From contig JAKULF010000006.1 in the NCBI GenBank assembly GCA_022661535.1, forward strand, positions 1,607,001-1,671,000: a stretch of DNA of 64,000 nt, given 5' to 3'. The notes below the pieces were generated by a model. That model ran no database searches. It had not been told where the DNA came from and was given only the letters and a program-made list of their open reading frames with translations. Of this stretch, positions 12,001 to 25,295 are shown in pieces (within the stretch, counting starts at the first letter, position 1; every line of letters begins with the position of its first letter). The stretch comes from Eutypa lata (taxonomy: Eukaryota; Ascomycota; Sordariomycetes; Xylariales; Diatrypaceae). A program made the position numbers and the translations under genes.

Positions 12001-13980
12001 AAGGATCTACACTTGGATCACACAGCTCTCTCTTCGCATATGAATGGTTGCAAACCTGGCTATCCCGGTACACATGAAGGTGGCTATGCTTGCAGGCTGA
12101 CTGGATACATAGATAGTCCTTTGCGAGACGCCAATCAACCGGGCAATTGCTGATGGGAATCACTACTAACCTGCAGTTGATACAGCATATTCCTGACTCC
12201 GAAGTTTCCCATGCATCAGTGCATGCAGCATATGCAAGAATGACCACCTGACTTTTTATCGTGCTTCCGATAGCCATGTATATTGCCGCAATATCACAAC
12301 GTCAATGCCGCATATTATTCGCTGCTGCGATGTGTCTATGGGCTATGTATGTGACGACGATATTAACAAGGGAAAAGGTGAATCTTAAATACCCATCCAT
12401 TGGCCTTTAGCAAATAGCGACATTAAGGACTATTTCCTAGTCTCGTGGATTAATGCTTCTAAGCACACCTGCGTTACTGCAGATCACGTTTTGCAAAAGT
12501 TCGTTGCATCATGCCTCGTTCATACATGGCATCTAAAATACCACCAGGCGGGCTACGAATAATTGGCCTCAAGCGTAGCGAAAATGCTGCCCACGTCACA
12601 TTCGAGCACAGACGCGCAGTACAACTCAACAAATCGCGAATCTTCCTCATGGCACCACGACTGGGTGATGTTCACAACGAAAATGCAAATTCATAACAAA
12701 AATTGCTCCTCCTATAACCCCGAAGGATAATAGAGGAGAGTCGGCACCGCGCTGTGCAATGCAGGCCTCCTCCCCTTCAAACCCCGTTGCTTGAGCTGGG
12801 GCGTGAGAGAAAAGGTAAGTATGAAGAAGAAAAGAAAATCAGAAACAATTCCAGCAGTAGGAGGTCCGGTATTTATATGATAAAGCGGTGTGGAGCATGA
12901 GGAGTGATTGTGGGATTCTGCCGCTTGATTCTATTTTCTACGCTAGTACTAATTCAACCAATTGCCAATGTTTTTAATATTGTAGTAGAATCATAGATCG
13001 ACACCAAGTCATCCAATTAGATCGCTCTGAACTGTTTTCGCTGCCTGACCAGCAGACCAGACGCGCAATCACTGCTGTAACTGGGCAGGCAATCAATCAA
13101 GTAATCAATCTTCAAAACAATCGGTAAATTTGCTCCCTAGCAGACCGGACAGATTACTTGGGTAAGTAATCTACATACATGCATACATTCATATACATAC
13201 ATACATAGGTCGGTCAACCATTGGTACAACGTAAAATGCGGGCCAACCCGCAGAAACACCAGCCACATGTACGAACCAATACTTTTCCCCATGATGGAAT
13301 CGGGAAACCCCAGAAAATAAGCTTAATTCTGCGACTCCATCCATCTGCTGCGTACCCTGTACTTACCCCGGTACCTAACACGGGCTAGACTTGATGTCGA
13401 TTCTTCAAGATGATGCATGTAACCCCCTTTCTTCACCCGATAGTGCTCCCTTAAAGGCTTTCTTCAAAAATAAAAAAAGGTGAGGGACGTGTATCAGATC
13501 ATCTGAGATGACCCCGAACCATAGAACCTCTTATTATAGCGAACTATTCGTCTTCTAGACTACTTATGTACGCGTATCCATAACACGGGACCCCAAGCTT
13601 GACCAATCTCCTCCATGTACACACATATATCTATCTTACCTCCCCTTACAGGGGCATTATATCAGCCTAAGTCTGAGAGAGCCAACTACTCGTCGATATT
13701 AGCCAGTTTGGTATATCCAGACGTTCAGATCGCACATGCAATGTAGGTTAGTCAGTCCTTGTCACGAGGTCAGTTTCATGTATGCATGTATGTACCTAGC
13801 GAGCAACCGCGTCCATTAATATTCGTGGATCGAGAATCCCGGAAAGCGTACCCACGAATGGCATTACTATTACATATTCCCTCATAGCCGAAGCCAGGTC
13901 CACCGAGCAAATCTTACTGAAACCCCTTCCCTTGCCCTCCCTTTCCCCCTTCCGATTCGTCAGATTATCCCGTGGGAGTA
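9002..13980. other. Five-kilobase stretch without a convincing gene
   Basis: The SET3-like leader and promoter occupy the right-to-left start near 9002-9700. The rest has GACT/GGCT tandem tracts at about 9820-9860, G-rich runs near 10390, and TACA/CATA repeats at about 13175-13205. A 61-codon ATG frame at 12511-12696 has balanced composition but no recognisable family and no conserved splice partner. Overlapping frames at 11808-12277 on both strands are likewise not convincing. Confidence 0.5.
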
Positions 13981-16422
13981 TTAATGAAGTCTCGTGCGTC
14001 GGTGTGAGCGTTGGAGATGCTGCTCTCGGGTAGTGCGCAAATCATGCTTGATAATGTCCGCGGCCTAGAAATCACACAAAATCGTCAGCTCGTGCCATGC
14101 TCGCAGTGATAGATAAATAAGAAAGCAAAACTAGTATAAGTAATAAGTCAGGTACCCAAGGGAATCGGGATCGGAACATACCCTCTCAGCAACAGCGTAG
14201 ATAGCCGCCTGTATATGCCCATCCGGGATCAAAGGCAAAATGCCCGCATCGACGACCCTCAGATTCGCCGCGCCGTAGACCTTCAGCCTCGTATCGACCA
14301 CGCCGCCCTTCTCCCGGGGCATCATAGCGGTGGTGCCGGAGGGGTGGAACTCGGTCTTGAGTAAGCGCCGCACCGTCGCGTCGAGGGCGCCCCGGTCGCG
14401 GACGTCGTCGGGGCCGAACCCCAGGTCCGGGACGGGCGCCAGGTCGGCCATGGGCGCCGTCGCCACGAGGCGCGCGTTGAGCTCCGCCCCCAGCAGCAGC
14501 ACCTCGCAGTCGAGGCCGTGCGAGCAGTACCGCGGGTCGATGGTGGGCGGGGCGTTCTCGAAGACCGACGCCGACCGCGCCTCGACCACGCCCCGCGAGA
14601 GCGGCTGCAGCGCGCTAATCGCCAGCCGCCCCCACGACGTCGACATCAACTCGTAGGCCGGGGAGTCGGTCCGGTTCAGCAAGGCGAGGAGCTGCGCTTC
14701 TTGCGCTGCGTAGCCCGCGCGCAGCGTCTCGTCGTAGGATGAGGGCAGGTTGTTGGACATGTCCGCCGCGCTGCGCAGGAGGCGCGCCCAGTTCGGTGTG
14801 AGGGATCGGAGCGAGGGGAAGGCGACCACGTTCACTGATGGTGAAGTCCAGGGTCCTAGGTTGTTCGGGTTAGCTTTTATGATGTCAAATACGAAGCGGG
14901 TGGTTGTTTCGTACCTGTCCGGTTGGCGAAATATTCTTGTCTCACTTCATCGAGCCTGCTTCCTACAATATCCTCTGCTGAGAACACATTGGGAGCAGAA
15001 TCTACCAGCTACATATAAGTCTCAAACTCAAGTGGTTCCATTAATTCATAATGACTTACATCGATATACAGGCTGGATCATAGGATGGTCTTGAAGGTTC
15101 CTGCCAACACCAGGTAGGTCAACAGCCACAGGGATGCCCAAGTTGTCCAGAACCGATCGCGGCCCAAAGCCGGAGAGCTGCAAGAGCACAGGGGAGAAGA
15201 TGGCGCCGGACGATACGATGACTTCCTTTCGGCAGTTCACAGTCCGTTTCTTTGCCGTGGCATTGGCAGCAAACTACAGCCGCGCGGGAAAAGTCAGCAA
15301 AACGGGATTCAGGACCGATTCTCACATCTGAGGAGAGCTTACCTCGACACCTGTAATCACCACCCCTGAGCCACTGCTAGAGTTGAACGAGCCTCCTGTG
15401 GTTGAGTTGTCGTGTAGGATGCGCGTGACCGTGTGGCCTATGATAACCTGGAGATTTGGGCGCAATATTGCGGCATCTAGGTAGGCGCCGCGAGGGTCTA
15501 GGCGAGCCTGAAATTCCGAGGTAATACTGCTTGGAATGACGCCAGATCCGGTGGGGTCGCCACTGTTGGGGTCGTCGTTGAATGGGATTCCAAGCTCCGC
15601 CATACCTCTCAAGAAGTTAACTTGACGGAGTTAGTTATATTGTATACCAGCTGGGGGGCACTGACGTTCGTTCACTCACTAGACTGGTTGTAGAAGTATC
15701 GAGGGAATCCGACCTCAACTGGTCCCTGATCGCCGTGTGTCGGGTCGTCCAGACTAGATGTCTGGAGACTATCGTTAATCTTAGTCGTGAGCTTCTCCGA
15801 CTGCATCTTGCGTTAGTTTCCTCTATACAACTTCCCGTTGGGTGTTTGTAGCCCACCTTGACGAAGTACGGGAGCAAATCGTCCCATCCCCAACCAGGAT
15901 TGCCTAGGGCCTCCCAGGCGTTAAAACTGCCCTTGGAGCCTCTGGTCCAGCAAAGACCATTCATGATCGTGCTTCCGCCGACTACTCGCCCTTGGGCAAG
16001 TGTCCTGTTCTCATTGTCCAGGAACTCCTGTCTAACCGTGGTCAGGTTCCAGTTATACCGTTGAGAGTCCGAGTGGCCGATGTTGCCAGGCACTGTAACA
16101 TCCTCGGCTTGGTCGTCACTGACTATTGTTAGGTCGAGGTAGGGACATGATTATCAGGATATTTCTTGACTTACAGCTCGCCTGCCTCGATCAACAATAC
16201 AGATACTAAGACTTAGTCAGCAACAGCATCCTATGCGAGTGACATGATCTTACCGGAGGGGTCTTCAGATAAGCGGCCTGCCGTGACGAGGCCGCCAATT
16301 CCAGCACCAGCAATGACATAGTCGTACTCATCACTGATAGATATGTGTTTGGTGTTCGGGCTTAGGTACACTGCCATAGCAGGCAGGAGCCAAAGGGTAA
16401 GAAGCAGAACCAACCGGGTCAT
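13981..16422 (-). CDS. Secreted GMC-family FAD oxidoreductase
   Basis: This is an FAD-dependent glucose-methanol-choline oxidoreductase that probably oxidises an alcohol or sugar outside the cell; the substrate cannot be read from sequence. Nine exons close in frame to 639 residues: 16422-16254, 16205-16175, 16118-15857, 15800-15680, 15620-15343, 15273-15060, 15001-14915, 14855-14182 and 14064-13981. Exon 4 could start at 15806 instead. A signal peptide ([17 protein letters not shown]) is followed by the FAD-binding [12 protein letters not shown] (GxGxxG at 39-44) and LLIEAGE. The first GMC signature lies around [12 protein letters not shown]. The C-terminal active site shows [10 protein letters not shown] (His about 562) and [18 protein letters not shown] (His about 600). 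Asn-X-Ser/Thr sites are frequent. It stands alone, with no biosynthetic neighbours. An intact catalytic pair and full length argue against a pseudogene. Confidence 0.9.
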
Positions 16423-19129
16423 TGCTGCTATTAGTACGAGGTAAGTAGGTCGGTGTGGATTAGTATATCAAGCTGTGCCAATAAAAGCCTGTGGAGAAGA
16501 ATATTACGTGTTCTTCTGTAATGGCAAAGAGGGTTTCAAGTTAGCATTAAATGTGTGCGTAAACAAATAACACCGGGTCAAGTGGATGTAAATATAGGAT
16601 ATCATCCCGTATCCGAGGGCGATAACTAGCTGCGTGCATGTACATTCAAAACGAGGTGCCCTAGGCGATGTGAATAATTCTCGAGCCAGATTGTATAATA
16701 GGCCATGTTACGTCTTATTCCATGACTAACATGTTTGTTTCTTCCCATTGTTAAGTTGTTCTATGGCTATCGGTCACATCACGGTTGTATATAAGTGACG
16801 AACTATGTACACAATATTAACCATCCTGCCAATACAAACAGAGGGAGTTCCGTTTCAGTGTTGTACAATAAAGTCTCATAAATACCAAGAAAACATTATT
16901 AAGTCATTTCCAGTACTACCAAAGGAGGACTTGAGATGATAATGGTAGATAAGCTAGTTCTCACAGATAATTTCTATAGCACTTGTAACCAAGTGTTTTA
17001 TTGCTTGTCCATAAGCTGTTTGCTAACTATGGAATAAGTATTCATCGGATATTTTAGACAAATAAGGGTTTGTTCTGTATATAGAATACGTTACCTCCAC
17101 CCCGGGGACACACCCCTAACGTGACTTGTCTACTGTTTGTTTCCCTATATTTGAAGTTGTGATCTTAATGAATTCATAAGGTGAACCAAACATTACGGGG
17201 TATATCTATTAGCCAATGTTAACAACACTTGTAACAATCCTTTCAAGAACTCACTACTCTAATAGCACTAACTCGATAGAATGAAAGGAGAGAAAATCCC
17301 TCCTAGTTATCAAAGCGGCATATATGTAATATAATGCTACGAACCTCTAGCCTCTAGCCTCCCTCTCTCCGAAACCCGTGTCTTTGATGAGCATATTAGC
17401 ATACGTCTTCTAATGCAGCCTACAATTTTTATTCTAAGATAGTCCCTAATGTGGTACTAAACGGACTTCCATCGGTTGAGTACCTATTATGCTACTTAGG
17501 TCATGTTAATACTCTCTACACGATAGAAGTTCTCCATCACGGATATCTTGGATATTTTAGCATGGTAGTATCCGGGGACTTAGAGCAGAGCGCACCTCCC
17601 TATATTGGCTAATATAGACCAAAGACATTTACGATGAATGCCACCGCCTCTCATGCTATAATAAATAAAGGAGAGTGTGTAACTCTGATACACCCTAGAC
17701 TTCTATAATTGATGACAGGGAAACTACAGCTGTCCTTGGTTAATGGCGTAGTCTATGAGACCTCTATAAGACACTACAAAGATAATACACTAAGTTTCGG
17801 GTTTCATTTGCTCCCGAGGGCCAGCAACCTCCAAGACAACCAGATAGCAATCCCAATTTGGCCTGAGGACTACTACGTCTTTGTGGAGTGGATGCCTATA
17901 CCGAGCGTTGGAATCGAAACATCGCAGTAATTACAAAATGAGTTGTAGGATTCTGACTAGCTTCATATGTGTCGCTGATTCTCTTCAATATAGGAAGCTT
18001 AAGACATGTTAAACAGAGAGCAAGATGTTGCCCAGGTCTAAGCCAATGAGTGCCTTGATGCAGTTACCAGGAATAGACGGTAGTAGTCTAGAGTAGCAAC
18101 CGCACCAGAGCCCGAGGGTCGTGTGACTTGTATAAAACAGGCAACTGATAAATCTAAGTCGGTTTATCCAAATGCCGCGCAGCCGCGCACTCGGCCCGTC
18201 CCGAGCTCTGGGTGTTGTGCAGGAAAGGAGTAATGTCATGTTATTGCTCTTGTTCGTATTAACGCATATTTTCGCCAATATTGGCTTAAGTCATCTGAGG
18301 GGATGCTACCTACATAGAGCCTGCTAACCTCCATCAGGACTATCCGTTATGAAGCATACTTACATATGTATCTAAAGGCATACTTCATGGATCAAGTAGA
18401 GGTAGGCCTGGCCATTTTATGTCTCATTCTAGTGTGCAAAAAATTTCTGTCATGGAAACTAAACTACCTAGAGGTATAGTGTGGGATATTGTGTGCCAAC
18501 CTAGCTAGGTATGCATTCCGTTGGATCAAGAGCCCATCAACTATGATTTGCTCGGTAGTATGCCGTCAAAATGGATCGACAACGGGAATCCATCACCAAA
18601 TAGGATAATTCAGGTTCAATCTTGATAAAAATGCACCTAGGCATTACGGGCTGTCCATCGCTGAAACTCTTCGGTCTAGTGACCCCCTCTTGGTGGGGGT
18701 GTGTATTCCCCGGGAACGGCCTTCGTAGCACCTGCTTTAGCGTTATCGGCTTATCGAAAATTGACTCACCCATTTTGTACGGGAAAATACTTATGTAGAA
18801 TCAATTGAATTCCACCTACCTTCTAGTTGAAGTGTTGTTGTTACTCCTTTTCGTGAAAGAAAAAAAAAATTCTTTCCCATTCTTGTAGCGGCTCGGTATG
18901 TTCTGAGGTTCTGCTTTGATATTTGGCCCTGCGATGTCCAAGATGTTCTATGCGTTATGAGAATGGGAAAAGCTGCCTGGAAGAAGGCCACACCTTGCTT
19001 AAATGTGAGTTTCCTGACCCCAATATCCAGGAAATTGCTATATAGGGAGGGAGTCACACGTTTTTACTAATAATTGCTACCAGAATTCTTTTATCAGGAA
19101 TTTCAGTAGGGCTATCCCTAGCCAACCGC
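16423..19129. other. AT-rich intergenic region, no gene supported
   Basis: This 2.7 kb stretch is visibly AT-rich, with short scattered frames (for example 17709-17930 plus, and 18537-18773 and 18791-19057 minus) that match nothing I know. It contains the GMC promoter at its left edge and the NAGS promoter at its right. It could hold decayed repeat sequence, but I see no terminal repeats or transposase remnant. Confidence 0.5.
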
Positions 19130-21119
19130 ATGATGGCTTGCAGACCGGGTCTACGGTCAATGCTGCGAGCCAAGCAAGTGGAGGGGGGAAGTCAATAACA
19201 TTCACGTCGGCATATACCTCTATTTCCGATGCTCGAAAGCAACAGAAAAGTCTTGACCGTGTGAGTTATGTTACATTGTGGGCGTTCCCTAGCATTGATG
19301 CTGACTACTTACGTAGGATATCTTGGTCTCCATCCTTGAAACCAAAGTTACCAAGAGAGATGCTAAAAGCTATATGAATCGGTTTGTGCCGCTTCTCGAG
19401 AGAAAAGGCGCAATTAGTTTCAAGCAGCGCGCAGTCCAATCCCGGTCCAATGCAGTTGAACATGTAGCCGGAAGCCCTACTATTGAAAGCACAAGCCAAA
19501 AACTGGTCCAGGAGAGTGCCTTACAATCGAGGGAGAACCTCCCGCTCCAAGCACCAATCTATGTTGCACTTGTTAAATTTCGTGCTCCCCAGGCTATCGA
19601 CGATTCCACCCTCGGCGGTATAGGGAAGACCTTAAGCCAGCTTCGCAAACTCGGATTGATTAGCATCGTCGTTGTGGATTGCGGCGATGACGGACAAGAT
19701 GAGGCCTCTCAGCGCAAAGCCGCTAGTATGCAAGCGAACCGTGTCGCGACGGCTATCGATGCCTACGATCCGCCTGGAGCTCGAGTGATTGATTCGCCAA
19801 TTACCATTGGACTATCGAAGGACACATCGATCACGCTATTCACATCACAGAACTTATTCGTTGGCAACCCGCACTGCCTGATGGCGGCTCTGCAAGAGGA
19901 CGAAATCCCTATCATCCCGTCATTCGGGTATACCGTTGATACTTGCTCCCGCAAGCCCGTGGGCGCTGATGAAGCCATACTAGCTTTAATCCGACATCTA
20001 TCTGGACTCCAATTCTTGGGACACGAGGTTGCGGAAGACTTGCGAAATACGGAGTTGCTCAAAGCTGCCGAGGTCTACAGGCTCATTATTCTAGATCCGC
20101 TTGGAGGGATTCCCGCCAATAACCGAGCGACCGAGAGGCACCTGTTCCTCAACCTAGAGCAAGAGTTTGAAGAGGTCAAGGACCACTTGACGACAGCATC
20201 AACGACGGGCTCGATCGGTACGGAACTTAGAAAGGCGAACGCCCAACACCTGAAAAATGCGGAACTGGCGAAAAACGCATTATCGCTGCTCCCGCCAACC
20301 TCTTCCGTGGTGGTCACGACCCCCCAGGAGGCGGCCAAGGAGCGAGGGCCCGCCGAGATGGACTGGGCCCTCGTCGGCACCAGGCGGGGACAGAACCCGC
20401 TGATCCACAACCTGCTCACGGACAAGCCGGTGCAGTCGTCGTCTCTGCCCACGGAGCGCTTCAAGACCATCACGTCGCTGTCGGGCGCGCCGCAGATCGG
20501 GTCGCTGACGACGCTGGCCAAGCGCGGGATGCCGCTGACCATGATCCCGGACCCGCGGGTGGCGCCCTGGCGACCGCCCCAGCCCGGCGAGAGGGGTCTC
20601 AGCCTGACGGACCCGTGCATCGACCTCCCGCGGCTGGTGAATCTGATCGAGGATTCCTTCGGCCGGAAGCTGGACATCGACCACTACCTGAAGCGGGTCG
20701 AGGGCAACCTGGCCGGCGTGATTATAGCCGGCGAATACGAAGGAGGCGCCCTTTTGACGTGGGAGAAGCCCTGGGGGTTAACAGGTGCAGAGGCGGACGA
20801 CCCAGCGCGCCTCGTGCCCTATCTGGACAAATTTGCCGTGCTTCGGAAGAGCCAGGGCGCCGGGGGAGTGGCGGACATCGTGTTCAATGCCATGGTCCGG
20901 ACCTGCTTCCCCAGCGGGGTGTGCTGGAGGAGCAGGAGAGACAACCCGGTCAACAAGTGGTATTTCGAGCGGTCGAGGGGCACGGTCAAGTTCAAGGACA
21001 TAAACTGGACGATGTTCTGGACGACGCCCAAGCTGGAGGAGCAGAGGTTCCGAGACTACGAGAGCGTTTGTCGCGGGGTCGAGCCGTCGTGGGCGGACAA
21101 GAAGCAACAATTAGACTAA
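19130..21119 (+). CDS. ARG2: Mitochondrial N-acetylglutamate synthase (ARG2/NAGS)
   Basis: This enzyme makes N-acetylglutamate from glutamate and acetyl-CoA in the mitochondrial matrix, the first step of arginine synthesis. The main exon (19317-21119, 600 residues) follows a 56-base intron (19261-19316, GTGAGT...CTGACTACTTACGTAG) whose upstream exon encodes SDARKQQKSLDR, joining to DILVSILETKVTKRDAKSY as in fungal homologues. An amino-acid-kinase-like region is followed by a C-terminal acetyltransferase domain (about the last 180 residues, including NLAGVIIAGEYEGGALLTWE and the NPVNKWYFERSRG segment). The start is unresolved. The only nearby ATGs (19130, 19133) open a presequence-like MMACRPGLRSMLRAKQVEGG in a different frame, and the frames would join if the G6 run at 19183-19188 held one more G. 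An unseen upstream exon is the alternative. Confidence 0.85.
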
Positions 21120-22655
21120 ATGGGGGATTGATGAGATTTGAAAGAAAGGCATGGCCCGGATTGGGAATGAAACATTCATTCGACAGCTTGCATGTATGTC
21201 ACTTATGAGGAATGAACATTATAGAGGAATTAACAACACAGTCAAAGAACCATTTGATCTACTAACTACATACATGTACCTTAGGCTAGAACTGCAAGTG
21301 CATTTATTATTAATCAAAAGCTTCCTAGTTGTAATATTTGCGGCCCAACGGTTATGTATGCTTTCTACAAGAAAAAAGCTGGGTTCCTAACAGGGAATAT
21401 AACATCCGGCTGACTATTAATAGCATATACAATTTATTAGGCACAGACAGGGGTTGTATTATTTATCGTACATAGAACTTATCGAAAACCTCTTTGATGT
21501 CATTTCCAATTTCCAAAGGTGCCACATTTTGGTTGGTTTAGATAGATGGGTAGGTACGGTACCTTATCCTGCTTTTCTATATACGTAGCGTAGCTTAGAG
21601 ATTTAAAGAAAGAAAGAAAAATTAATAACATACAGAGAGGTTAGACAGTCTTAGGACAAAAAGTGACCTTTCCATTTCCGAAAGAGAACATTCTCTTTTA
21701 TGTTGGCATGTGGTAATGAATTCGGTATCAACATCGCGGGGCTGCCACGGCGGTCAGAACAAAATAGAGGGGATACACCCCACCATGATTTACATACCTG
21801 AGTTACCAGGTTACGTAGTAACTCCCAATGGTTTTTTATCGGTGGGGTTGACTTAATGGATAGACTCCCCCTGTATATTTATGACATCACCTATCTTGGT
21901 TTAGTCCTAATACCTGAGTAACGATACACACACAACGATTCATATCATGGTTGCATCAATCCATCTAGGCAGCATATACTGTAGAAATACCTAGTCATAA
22001 TACAGGGTGACAGGCAGGCCATTTTGGAATTTAATAAAAAGGAAGCATGTATGACTAAAAGGATATGTTGTTCAAGAGTTTTCTCCTTGGCTCTCCAATA
22101 TTTCGAATGATGTCAAGTAGTCTATTACGTTATCTAATCGGTAGAAACGGATTGAAAGACAGGGCTGAAGGGCTCTATCAATGACTATTATCATCTCGAA
22201 GTTTCGAGATCTAGAATTGTAGAGAAAAAACGCCCCTAGGGGTGAGACTAAGGACGGACTTGGCAAGGTGAGGCTAAGAGTAAAGTTCCGCTTTGGTGGG
22301 TTGTCCCTCCTCCCACCACCTCCCACTTTGCATTTTGGGCAGCGTTTTTTCTTGCAGAGAATTCTTTTCTCGAAAAATCAACATCAACAAGACGAACTTT
22401 ATTTACCTACTTCCCTACCTTACTTGTTCCCTTCTACAACTGTGAAAGAAAGAGAAAAGAAAAAGCACATACATATACCCGCATTGCACACGCTTTCCAT
22501 TTATCAAAATCTCTTCTCTCTTCAAATCACTTACGAACCTTTCTCAACCTTATCTAGGCTGTGATTGGCATTTGCGACTCCCCGCCATCATTCCCACGAT
22601 ATAGATTCGTTTGTTTACTCATCACAACCAGAATTCACCCCTCCCTTCCACCAAG
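21120..22655. promoter_or_regulatory. Intergenic and promoter region of the HSP110 gene, with possible heat-shock elements
   Basis: No coding gene is supported. Two sites fit the heat-shock factor pattern of inverted GAA units: AGAACATTCT at 21685-21694, and TTCTCGAA at 22367-22374 next to GAATTC (22359-22364), about 970 and 285 bases upstream of the chaperone ATG. Such sites also occur by chance, so function is inference from the downstream gene. The stretch from about 22400 to 22655 is pyrimidine-rich and is probably the promoter and leader. Confidence 0.3.
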
Positions 22656-25295
22656 ATGAGTGTAGTGGGTGAGTAGCCCTCCTCTCTAGATTATTGATCA
22701 TTTATGACATGGTGATCTGACTTTGTGTGCACTTTTTTAGGTATCGATTTCGGAACCTTGAATACGGTTATTGCTGTCGCCAGAAATCGAGGCGTTGATG
22801 TGGTGAGTACCATCTCCGCTCGTGACCTTGGACATTCGAGAGAGATGTATATAGGTTTATGTGTTTATATGAATACAGCTGACAGTCTATTTAGATCACA
22901 AATGAGGTATCTAACAGGGCAACTCCGTAAGTAAACTACTCCTTATGAACCCCTCCCCCCACCCTCTCTTTTTATTTACATATTTTTGTTATTACTACTC
23001 ATGTAGACTCTCTCTAACCTTCTTGATTGGTATCTAGTTCCCTCGTTGGATTTGGTCCTAAGTCCCGATACCTTGGCGAACCCGCAAAGACCCAAGAGAT
23101 CTCCAACCTCAAGAACACAGTTGGCTCCCTGAAGCGCTTAGCCGGACGCAGCCTCAACGACCCAGATGTGCAACTCGAGCAACAATTCGTCTCTGCTCCC
23201 CTAGTCGAAGTTAATGGCCAGGTCGGTGCCGAGGTCTCGTACCTGGGTAAGAAGGAGAAGTTCTCGGCTACACAGCTTGTTGCTATGTTCTTGAGTAAGG
23301 CCAAACTGACGGCTAGTACTGAGCTCAGGCTGCCCGTTTCTGATGTCGTCATGAGCGTACCTGCTTGGTTCACCGACGTCCAGCGGAGAAGCCTGATCGA
23401 TGCCGCCGAAGTTGCCGGCCTCAAGCTTCTCCGCCTCGTAAACGATACGACCGCTACCGCTCTCGGCTGGGGTATCACAAAGCTTGATCTACCCGCGCCT
23501 GAGGAGAAGCCCAGACGTGTCGCTTTCGTTGATATTGGTCACAGCAACTACACCTGCTCCATCGTCGAGTTCAAGAAGGGCGAGCTTACCGTCAAGTCTA
23601 CTGCCTACGACCGTCACTTCGGTGGTCGGGACCTCAACTTGGCCCTCGTGAACCACCTTCAGAAGGAGTTCAAGGGCAAATACAAGATCGACATCGCCAC
23701 CAACCCAAAGGCCCTCGTCCGTGTTGAGGCCGCCGCTGAGAAGTTAAAGAAGATTCTGTCTGCCAACCAGCAGGCCCCCATTAACATCGAGTCGCTTATG
23801 AATGACGTTGACGTGAGTGCTATGATCACGCGTCAAGAGTTCGAGGCTATGGTCGAGCCGCTGCTCCTCAGGGTCCCGGCGCCTTTGGAACGTGCCCTCG
23901 CGGATGCGAAGCTTACCAAGGACGACATCGACATTATTGAACTCGTCGGTGGTTCCACGCGTGTGCCTGCTATCAAGGAACGCATTCAGGCCTTCTTCGG
24001 CAAGACCCTTTCTTTCACCCTAAACCAAGATGAGGCTGTTGCTAGGGGTTGTGCTTTCGGATGCGCTATTCTATCCCCTGTCTTCAAGGTTCGCGACTTC
24101 TCCGTCCAAGATATCGTGAATTACCCTATCGAGTTCTCTTGGGAGAAGGATGTCGATATTCCCGATGAGGACACGAGTCTTACAGTCTTCAACAGGGGCA
24201 ACGTTCTCCCCTCAACTAAGATACTCACTTTCTACCGCAAGCAGCCCTTTGATCTGGAAGCTAGATACGCTGTCCCGGAGGACCTACCTGGCAAGATGTC
24301 ACCCTTCATTGGCCGATTCTCCGTCAAGGGTGTTAAGGCTGACCCTAAAATGGAGTTCATGATCTGCAAGCTGAAGGCGAGGGTCAACATCCATGGAGTC
24401 TTGAACGTGGAGAGCGGCTACTTCGTCGAGGACCAGGAAGTCGAGGAGGAGGTTGATGAGAAGAAAGAAGGAGACGACAAGAAAGACCCAGATGTAAGTC
24501 TTGGCTCCTTATCCCGGGCATTCTCGAATTATAAGCAGAAACTTAGCTCGAAGCTTTCGGGCTCAAAGGAGGACTCTGCTAGCAACCAATCCGTTCGTTT
24601 GACTTTGCATTGCGCTTGGATAGTTCAGTACGCTAACAATACATTAGGCCATGGAAACGGATGACAAGAAGGATGATGGCAAACCCAAGACGCGGAAGGT
24701 GAAGAAGCAAGTCCGCAAGGGCGATCTTCCCATCGTGGCTGGTACTACGTCTCTCGATACCAACGCCAAGAACCTACTCGCGGAGAAGGAGGCAGCCATG
24801 AATATGGAAGACAAGCTTGTTGCCGATACTGAGGAGAAGAAGAATGAACTCGAGACATTCATCTACGAGTTGCGAAACAAGCTCGATGACCAGTTCGCAG
24901 ACTTCGCCAGCGACGAGGAGAAGGACAAGCTGAGAACGAAACTCACCGAGAGCGAGGTAAGACCCCAATTTCTAAGTAAGATATGAACTAGAGCTAACGT
25001 GTGATAGGACTGGCTATATGAGGACGGTGAAGATGCTACTAAGGCTGTTTACGTTGCTAAGATGGATGAGATCCGCGCCATGGCTGGTCCCATCACGCAA
25101 CGGTACTTCGACAAGGTCGAGGCCGACCGTCAGGCTGTGCAGGCTAAGCTCGATGCCGAGGCTGCTGCCAAGAAGGCCGCCGAGGAGGAAGCTCGCAAGG
25201 CCGCCGAGGGAGACAAGGAGCAGAGCAAAACCGACAAGGACGAAGAGATGACCGACGCCGAGGCGAAACCCGATGCTGAAGAGGCTAAGTCGTAG
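22656..25295 (+). CDS. hsp88: HSP110-family chaperone (Hsp88/Sse1 type)
   Basis: This cytosolic Hsp110 acts as nucleotide-exchange factor for Hsp70 and as a holdase. Six exons give 719 residues, the usual family length: 22656-22668, 22741-22802, 22895-22926, 23038-24493, 24648-24956 and 25008-25295. The first coding exon is only 13 bases (MSVV plus one base). The nucleotide-binding domain shows IDFGTLNTVIAVA, VISNEVSNR-like ITNEVSNRATPSLVGFG, SVPAWFTDVQRRSLIDAAE, DIGHSNYTCSIVEF, and IIELVGGSTRVPAIK. Hsp110-type features are the absence of the Hsp70 EEVD tail, an acidic insert (EEEVDEKKEGDDKK), and a long charged C-terminal helix ending DAEAKPDAEEAKS. It is convergent with eIF5B. Upstream sequence contains possible heat-shock elements. 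Confidence 0.95.
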
